A DNA stretch of 64,000 bases, from positions 1,240,001 to 1,304,000 of the forward strand of contig CP099850.1 of NCBI GenBank assembly GCA_030062745.1, read 5' to 3'. Each line of letters begins with the position of its first letter. Position 1 is the first letter of the stretch. The notes under the pieces are model-generated. The model saw only the letters and a list, made by a program, of their open reading frames with translations, was not told where the DNA came from and did not search any database. The translations under genes were made by a program, and so were the position numbers. The stretch comes from Capitulum mitella (taxonomy: Eukaryota; Arthropoda; Thecostraca; Pollicipedomorpha; Pollicipedidae). Shown here piece after piece: positions 56,601 through 64,000 of this stretch.

Positions 56601-59600
56601 TTCAGCCGCGCCTCCGATTGGACGATGTTGACGTTGGCGAGGAAGACCAGTCGACGGAACACCTCGCCGCCCTCCAGATGCACGTCCTCCACCACGTACT
56701 CGCCGGAGAGGGCGCTGGTGCCGCTGTGGCGAACCTCCCGCCGACCAAGGTCGTCCCCGCACGTCAGGAACGGGACCTGCACCGTCACACCGGGCCCTGG
56801 CCGTCACTCGCCGGGCAGCGACGGTCAAAACTAACGACCCGACCGGCACAGCGGGCCAGATTCAACATTCAAACGGTGACGTCAGTGCTGACGCGTCTCG
56901 TCGGGCTATCATTCCGGTTCCCGGCTCGTGACAAGAGCGCCTCAGTCCGTGCTGTATTTGGCAATACCTGGCCGCTCCGCGCAGGCTACACGTCAACGCC
57001 GTCATGCCCTGCGGCCGCGGGGTGACCCAGGCCGGGCCACCGCGGTGCGGTATCCAGCCAAGTATCGGCCGTGCCGGGCACACGATTGCGCCACGTATTC
57101 GGCCGTTGTAAACACAACAGCGACGACATAACCAGTAGGCGGTCAAGTGGGAGGGGCCAGTGGTGAAGGCCACCAATTTTCGTTAACTTTAACATAAATC
57201 CTATATGTTGCATGGCAATAATCGGCTCAAAATAGGGCAATCGCCCTCCAAGACGACATCATTAGCACAACCACATACTACTTTCACAGAAAGTCATCAA
57301 GAGGCGACTGGAACAGCGGAATAACTGTTGGGTGTGGCAAGACCACACAATGCAATGGTTGGCAAACGTGAAAGAATGGTTGACTTAACCTATTTACACG
57401 TCATCGCGAAAGTGGATCTAAACAGAACACGGCGCCCACCCGAACCTCAGGTTTATGATTCACCTAGACCCCATACCGGCGCCTTTCTCTCGATCAACAT
57501 AACATGCTGGCCGGGCTCTGGCGGTGGCAGCAGTGCCCCCCTCTCGAGTACAGGGTTCCTACGCCGTTCAGGACGACGTAAATACGAACCTTACAGATCA
57601 TTTATGTCTATAAATACAAAACTTTCACGAACATTTTTGAGTCGGCATGGGGAGAACAAAGACAGACAGACAATGGCTGGGATGATTAGTCGCGTACACA
57701 GTAGATGGGACAAAGAATCCTCGTTTTCTGGTACCCAGGTAGCCACATGACCCCAAACTTTTATGCCTGCAAAAGCCTGCAGTCGCACGTCTGAGGTGAT
57801 CAGTGATCTCTACCCTGCAAACTGAGGGAACGGAGCCGCAAGACGCTCCTCAGTCATAAACGTTTATGATTTTCAAGTCGCCAGGACACAGTAACGATTT
57901 GCGGTGCGTATGCCGTCCTGTGTCAGTTCTGCGGCACTTTTGTGATGTTAGGAATAGAAAAACAAAATATTTTAACTACCCCTTAACTCATACTGTGGAC
58001 TGGCCGAGACCCACTCGAACAACTATTTGCCATAATCGCATACAAGGTTTGAATCTCACAGAGTGTGTTTCGACCTTCTCCGGTAGCGACGGGTAGACAG
58101 AGTAGGGGATGGAGGGTTGGTCGTATTACCAAGAAAACGGAATCGATTTCTGAAGGGTTCTGAGAAACCTTGTTGTATTACGCATTCCATGTTCCAAAAC
58201 AACATTTCAATCATCAGCAAAGAAAAACAGAAAATTTTTGCAAGCACGTATTGATTGGGCCATGACACACAAATTGTACTGACCGAACCCTGACAGACAA
58301 TGTACTGACCGATCCCTGACAGACAGCGTACAGACCAACCCCTGACTGACACCATACTGACCGAGCCCCGACAGACACCGTACTGACCGACCCCCAACAG
58401 ACACCGTACTGACCGGGCCCCGACAAACATCGCACTGACGATCCCTGACAGACACCGTACTGACCGGGCCCTGACAGACGTCGTTCTGACCAGGCCCCGA
58501 CAGACACCGTATTGCTCAGGCCCTGACAGACACCGTACTGATCGGGCCCTGACCAACACCGTAATGACCGATCCCTGACAGACACCGTACTGACCGGGCC
58601 CTGATCAACGCTGTACTGACCAGGCCCCGGCAGACACTGTACTGACCGGGCCCTGACAGACACCGAACTGGCCGGGCCCTGGCAGACACTGTATTGACCA
58701 GGCCCTGGCAGACACTGCACCGACCGGGCCCTGGCAGACACTGTACTCACCGGGACCTGACAGACACTGTATTGACCAGGCCCTGACAGACACCGCAATG
58801 ACCGGGCCCTGACAGACACCGCAATGACCAGGCCCTGACAGACACCGCAATGACCGGGCCCTGACAGACACCGCAATGGCCGGGCCCTGACGGACACCGC
58901 ACTGAACGGGCCCTGGCAGACACTGTATTGACCGGGCCCTGACAGACACTGTACTAGCCGGGCCCTGGCAGACACTGTACTAACCGGGCCCTGACAGACA
59001 CTGTACTAACCGGGCCCTGGCAGACACCGCACTGACCGGGTCCTGCCGCGGCGGCGCTCGGCTGAACTGCACGTCGTCCCTGAGATGGGCCGGCCGCAGC
59101 TGGAGCACGCTGTCGGCCAGCTCCGCCTGCACGTCGGCCAGCGCGCCGAACCGGCACCGCCGGCCGGTCAGGTGCACCACCACCAGCCGGTCGTGCCCCG
59201 CGGTCTCCGCCAGCTGACGGCGGCTGGCCGGCGTCCCGAACATCCACTCCGTCTCCCTGGCAACGCACGGCGGCGGCGCGTTCACCGGGCGCCGGTGAGC
59301 ACGCCGCTCGCCAGGTGGCGCAGGCCAGTGAACGACGAGCTGAACCACGCAGGCTTCCAACGTCTTGACTCGGAAAGCCCGCTGAGATGGTGTGGACATT
59401 GCAGCAAAACAGGCAACACAGCCAACTGGGCACCATAAACCATCCATTTCCGCCCGTGAGCCCGCCAGGTGGCGAGCACGCAGCAAGGGGAGGATGCCAG
59501 AAGCGTCCTATGAAGAGACCAATCGGTCAGTAGTGTCGGCTGATGGCTGGGAGTACCTGGCCAGAGGTCGTACCTCTCCGACGACCCCACTGCACGTCCC

Positions 59601-62600
59601 CTGACGTCGCCTCGGGCGAGCGCGCTCCGAGTGCCGCGGGCGCTCACCTGCCCTGCGGCACGATGAAGACGGCGAACGCCCGCTTCGTCTTCTTCCGCCA
59701 GCGGTCGACGACGAAAAGCGTGAACCGCGTCTGGCCGCCGTCCGGGTGGCACAGTTCCAGCCGGACGTCGTCGCCGCTGCCGGGCGCCGCCAGGCCGTGT
59801 CGCGTGAAGGCGAACTGTTGCAGGCCGGCCACCGCCTGCAGCACGGCCTCGGCGGACGGCAGCCGCCGCGGCTTCTCCCCCTGCAGACTGAGCTCCAGCA
59901 CCTGACGACGTCAGACGGTGAAGTAACGTTATCATATACCATCGCACATAAAGACATAAACCTAAAAAGATGCATGGATGACGTGACCGAGTGAACCAAT
60001 TAAACTCCAGAAAGTAACTGAAGTGGAACACACCCGGATCATTTACAATCAAATTAGAGTTTCCTGAAAGTATTTCTTTTCGCGCGTTGCTTCAGGCCGA
60101 ACAGCGGCTCACATTTAAAGGTTTGCCGTCCGGTCGAAGCTCAAACTTTGTGCAGACGACCACGAACACTGGGAAGGCTATCCCACCAGAATCGGAGCTT
60201 TCGGCACTCTTACACCTGACGGAAAACGTCAAAACGTTAGACATATTATACAAAGTCACTAGGACGAAGCAAACAGGCAAAAGTACGACACAGGGAAACC
60301 CGACCAACAAAGTTCACGCGAAGTCATGGCGATGTTTGTTTTCCTGTATCGACGGTTTTGAACTGATGGACTGCAAACGCGGTGCAAAAGGAACGGACCA
60401 AACATCACTGCTTCCAATAAATCCAACAGATATCGGCGCTAAATGCTCTTACAACATATGAGGCTGCCAACAACATTTGCCTGATGTTTTCCCAGGGCAA
60501 GGAAGGATTTCTATGAGGTGCATGAAGAAAGCAAGAGGCAAAACGTTGCCCACACATATGTACATTGTAAGTCCCTCAACGATCTCTATCCGATCGGATC
60601 TCACTGATTTATCGATGACAACTAATCACTCTATGATTAGGATATCCGATATAACATATGTATGTATGCTCGGTTGATATGTGAGTAAACCAAATCTCGG
60701 ATACAAATGAGTCCGCTCTGACACTCCCCACGCACAATGAGCGCCATATGAGTTACAATGTGGGTATAACCACACTATGCACGCTAAACACACCACCCAG
60801 CCCCGTACGCCTAAGTACGCAACCACTCGGCCCTGCTCATCTAAATATGAATACATGTGCGAACCGCCCACCACAAAATGAGTACCATTCCACACTGCTC
60901 AACCAAAGCGAACATCACCCAGCTCCAGCCGCCTAAAAATACACACCGCCGGTTCGTGTTCCCCGTAACACGCGCGCCTCCCGGCCCCAGGTCCCGCTAA
61001 CCTGCAGATCCGCACCATCCAGCCGTGGCGCGGGAACCAGTGCAGCAGCTTGCGCAGGATGTGGCTCTGGAGGAGCGACACGCAGACGTACCGGCCGCCG
61101 ACGCGGAGCACGCGGCCGATCTCCTGCAGCGGGCCGGGCCGGAGTCAGCTGCGGGACGGCTGGCGGCGACGCTGAGCCGCCGGGCGTCACGCCGAGGTAC
61201 GGCCTCACGCCCCCCCCCCCAAGGAAACGGTGCCAGCAAGGGTCAGGCCCAGGCGCCGAAACGTGCGACGCCACGCCAAGCTTTCAAAATAAAAACGCCA
61301 GTCAAACGCGACGAGAAAAGAAGGGCACCAACACTGACACAGTCCATTACACCCAACTCAATGGTGTTCAGAAACATGCCTACCGAATGACCAGGTTCAA
61401 GGGCGCACCAGCTTCGTGGTCGTGCGTCGCCCAAAAGACACTCGTTTATCCACGTCGGGCCTGGAGGGCGGGCACACCTTGAACATGGTCTCCACCATCT
61501 GCGAGGTTTGCTCGTCGTCGTGGGTGAAGACGGCATCCAGGGTGCCCTTATCCAGGACACACGTGAACTCTTTGTCGGGAAACTCCAGCTGCATCAGGTC
61601 CATGCGGACGAACTTCATGCCACGCTCGCCATATTTCTGCACCATCTGGCGTATCACGACTTCACTGATGTCGACGGACACCATCGACCTGCCAGTACCA
61701 AAGCTGACCTGATGGACCACCCTGGGCTAACAGGCATAGTGCCAGGCTCTCAGAAACACAGCTGATGACACACATTGGATCGTATTGTATTGTACACATG
61801 TTTTCCCACTAATGAATTAACAATAATATAACTGGTACAATGCATTTTAGAAAAGCATGCCTCCAGTTTTAAGGAAGATAAACAGAACAATTATAAGAAT
61901 AGCAGACCACTGTTTGCACTTCACAGCAGGCCAAAACATTGTCTATTCAACATGTCACAAAACTGGCCAAATCAGGCACAGCACAAAATAAGTATCAGAT
62001 TAATTACTTTTGATAGGAAAATGACTTGAGAGAAAAGGTCCATTTACAATGCACTCATGCAAGACAACAAGTAAAACAGTCAAGCAAAATATATAAACCT
62101 AAGGTTATGGAAAAGTGACAGTCCTACACTGTGATATATTTAGAATGGATCAAAATATCACTGCTACTCTGTATTAATATTGGTACATTCTGCATCATTT
62201 GGGATGTTTTTCTTTACACCTGGCCCTGTTCTTCAGTTTGCAATAAATATGCTTCTCATTTTCTTATATTCCCAAGATGTCCATATTTCAGAAGGCAAAA
62301 AGGAAGATGGTTACATCTGGCAAAACACAATGCTTACTTGTATCCAACATTCCACATGTCTGCACTAAGGGTTGAGTTGCCACAACCAGCCACCAGGATG
62401 TGGTCCCTGGTCCACACATACTTGTCCAGGACTTCACACAGTTGAGGATATTCACCATACCTGCCAAGCAGTCACAATGAGATGAGATAATTGTCACAAA
62501 AAGTGAAATATTGGGACATGCAGACATCAGAAAGGTATGGAAAGCAGCAACAGATATAAACAAATCCACTTAAAAAGTATGATAACATGTCTGTACAACA

Positions 62601-63089
62601 GATTTAATCCAAAAATTTAGGCAATGAATCATTCACTGCATACCTATCACCATTTATCTCAACCATGGCATTTACCTCAGCAGTAGTTGCAAATGCTACA
62701 GCATTTTTTGGCACCTGATATTATAAAATATTAATGTCACAAATGCATCAGAAATGACAGCATCACAAATCTTCATAAATATGCAAACATATCTTAAGAT
62801 CATGCCAGGTACAAGCCAGCATAAATGCCACAAGGTGCAGTGAGGCTGATGTGATATAACTAAACATGAGACCAACAAGATTAGTTATGTCTTTGCATCC
62901 CAATGTACGAAATTATAAAATCACACACATTATGACAATGGGGCATGCATTGGGTTCTGCTTACTTATCTACTTTGTAATCAATTCATGGTACATACCAT
63001 TCAAAGGCCTCGGCTCCACATTTGGCAAAGAATGTTTCCCAGTATTGCTTCTCATTAAACTGTTCAGCTGACTTTGGTAACAAATCCAT
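50665..63089 (-). CDS. METTL13: METTL13 dual eEF1A methyltransferase (eEF1A-KNMT)
   Basis: Twelve coding exons on the minus strand: 63089-62998, 62460-62338, 61688-61478, 61123-61002, 60215-60113, 59901-59648, 59256-59037, 56776-56596, 56019-55829, 54649-54514, 52584-52456 and 50945-50665. All are GT-AG and in phase, giving 680 aa (human 699). The N-terminal methyltransferase half has VAGCGNS (residues 54-60), VDIS (77-80) and LDKGTLDAV (117-125). The C-terminal half has VVGLGGGG (481-488), DIDPEV (506-511) and [17 protein letters not shown] (from 552). In human the N half dimethylates eEF1A Lys55 and the C half methylates its N-terminus; here inferred. The exon 7 donor and exon 9 acceptor are the least certain junctions, because the family is variable there. 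It starts [11 protein letters not shown]. Intron 10 contains a nested protease gene and intron 7 a 26-bp minisatellite. Confidence 0.95.
51240..51560. repeat. degenerate short tandem repeat in METTL13 intron 11
   Basis: Imperfect units of roughly 30-35 bp carry 'ggcctg.aaaggg.cc' or 'gacctg.aaaggtgccc'. The units are weak and their borders uncertain. Confidence 0.4.
53126..54262 (+). CDS. trypsin-like (S1) serine protease, intronless, nested in METTL13 intron 10
   Basis: A single 378-codon frame. Residues 47-70 are a hydrophobic segment, either a signal peptide with an over-extended start or a type II anchor. A Ser/Thr/Ala-rich linker with CECG follows, the cysteines probably tethering the light chain. 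Activation would cleave at R113|IVNG. The catalytic triad is His158 (TAAHC), Asp211 (DVALL) and Ser318 (CQGDSGGPL). Asp312 at chymotrypsin position 189 predicts cleavage after Arg or Lys. Disulfide pairs C143-C159, C283-C305 and C314-C345 fit the family. The opposite-strand frame at 52964-54274 is a GC shadow. It lies wholly between METTL13 exons 10 and 11, antisense to them. The start is uncertain: a second ATG lies at codon 11, and an upstream exon could exist. Substrate unknown. Confidence 0.88.
   Translation: MVQWADADSSMSRLNTQRGSPGRRTGGRCRPTRAESVSAGDRYTGLRLAVPRLRLPLLLPALVLLRAGRAAASTTTASSVTTAAAHNASEAPAGSVARYHDCECGVPMYPVSRIVNGVPTRKEEFPWMVALFAGRSFQQPPKCGGSLITDRHVITAAHCLTYHSGLSPSNTYALVGAYNWTDRYDVHESQLVRVWDGHPMSTFDMDKFDGDVALLELEQPVELNPWAYPICLPPLNFTLDQARGAVVIGYGRLWALAVDETGPQPQDLFKTVRDLRLVDGPSCSKDPLVKRTFHKSMPLTERQLCAYGDDTDSCQGDSGGPLMVFDREHYRYYLLGLVSYGAMHCNTPGLPGFYASVMHESIRNYITCNIPDGVTCRH
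54237..54440 (+). repeat. 43-bp minisatellite including the protease stop codon
   Basis: About four and a half units with the core 'gacgtcacctgtcgaca.tgacgtc' and a spacer 'cgcctgtccaggc'. The first, shorter unit is the last coding bases of the protease plus its stop codon; the rest is 3' flank. Confidence 0.75.
58258..59046 (-). repeat. 26-bp minisatellite seeded on the METTL13 exon 7 splice donor
   Basis: About 30 copies read on the minus strand as CCCGGTCAGTACGGTGTCTG plus TCAGGG. The copy next to the exon includes the last bases of exon 7 (GGACCCG) and its GTCAGT donor. Because 26 is not a multiple of three, three units make one 26-aa period. Long open frames of up to 253 codons across it are artefacts. 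Confidence 0.9.
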
Positions 63090-64000
63090 GATCCTTGAAG
63101 GTGATCTTTGCAATCTGGAAATCACGCAAATAACATGGGGACCATACTATGTTGGCCTTTAACCAAGCAGCTCAATCACAACTATTCAAGTCTGGTGGCT
63201 TCAGCTGAATGATGTGGACATTGGCTCTTCAGGGAATGCCAGTTCTTCGACAGAAACGAACATTCTAGTTTGGAGCTAAACATGCAGAATCACTGTTTAC
63301 ATCAGTATATTTGTTCACGAGTTAAGCCACACAGCCTCTCAGTTTCAGACATCCACTCTTGAGTCAGTTACCGTGACCCGTCAGGGCTAATTCAGTTGCA
63401 AAAGAGCTCGATTGTCCAGGTGTACAATCTAAAACCTGTTTGTTTGTTTATGGATTAAAACACACGACCTCTTGTCCTCAGGTTTCCAAGGTCTCGTGTC
63501 GAGTCCTGTGTCCGTCAGACGTCAGTCAGTCGTGACCAATCTACAGCCGTGGTTTCCACATGCATTATAAATGCAAGAGCCGCGCCATGATTGACGGAAT
63601 TACGATTGCGGGCATATCACAGTTTTGGAAGGGAAAAGTGCTACCATGTGATGTGGTATGAGGCATTGCATTGCATTGACATGTCCATTGCACATTGTCC
63701 TCCCGGCAGATGGTTTTCGTATGATCCCAGTTCACACTGGGCTCCAGCCCCCCCCTTAAAAAATTCCGGCTGCGTCCCGTTCGACGGTACGTCTTAGCTC
63801 CCGCCGCGTCCATTAATGCAGCAGACGACGGGCTGCGCCAGTCGCCGGAGGACAGCGTTATGAGTACCCCAGCGGCAAGAAAGGCGTCGGCTCGTACCGT
63901 TGTCAGACTGACTCACCTGAATGTACGATGGACAGCATGTCTTCGCTGGATGGCATGAACACAGTCCTAGAATGCTGAACTGAACTGAACTGAACTGAAC
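63090..64000. other. upstream flank of METTL13
   Basis: No coding region is recognised. Near 63740-63780 a sequence reading 'ccttaaaaaattccggctgcgtcccg' resembles a MITE tip. The window ends in (TGAAC)n from about 63976. Confidence 0.4.
63976..64000 (+). repeat. (TGAAC)n simple repeat at window edge
   Basis: Five copies of the pentamer run to the last base, so the tract may continue beyond the window. Confidence 0.9.

Noticed and set aside
58214-58975. 253-codon minus-strand frame with a 26-residue period
   Set aside because: It is produced by the 26-bp minisatellite, is open in several frames and has no start or conserved domain; it lies in METTL13 intron 7.

Overview
This is a stretch of an animal nuclear genome. 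Spliced genes with GT-AG introns, GC-rich coding exons and many decayed DNA transposons rule out a prokaryote. The best-conserved proteins (ELP3, a slowmo/PRELID3 protein, METTL13) read like arthropod orthologues. A crustacean, possibly a barnacle, is my guess, but that is inference and nothing in the window proves it.

Region 1-35.5 kb is gene-poor and repeat-rich. The one convincing gene is at 14239-14931: an uninterrupted 230-residue secreted protein with a complete Cys-loop-receptor ligand-binding domain and no membrane domain, resembling acetylcholine-binding protein. Around it lie three TTAA-flanked (piggyBac-type) elements, one cut by the window edge. There are also a pogo-like element with 21-bp perfect terminal repeats and a transposase remnant ending in a PHD-like finger, a mariner 3' fragment, a CR1/Jockey-like reverse transcriptase fossil and three copies of one hAT-type MITE. 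A 145-bp satellite array carries an inserted MITE, and there is a 650-bp tandem duplication.

Region 35.5-63.1 kb is gene-dense. On the minus strand is slowmo/PRELID3 (35563-38273, 4 exons). Head-to-head with it, 539 bp between start codons, is ELP3 on the plus strand (38813-46159, 11 coding exons, 549 aa). Next on the plus strand is ACOT13/THEM2 (47459-50010, 3 exons, 143 aa, one GC-AG intron). Tail-to-tail with it is METTL13 on the minus strand (50665-63089, 12 exons, 680 aa). An intronless trypsin-like serine protease (53126-54262, plus) sits inside METTL13 intron 10.

The named spliced genes are housekeeping: tRNA wobble uridine modification (ELP3), eEF1A methylation (METTL13), mitochondrial phospholipid transfer (slowmo) and acyl-CoA hydrolysis (ACOT13). 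ELP3 and METTL13 both act on translation, but they are not shown to act together.

The most unusual observations are the soluble AChBP-like gene and three separate minisatellites whose units include the end of a coding exon: ELP3 exon 3 donor, METTL13 exon 7 donor and the protease stop codon. All exon boundaries were read by eye from splice signals, reading phase and recalled family sequences; no alignment was run.
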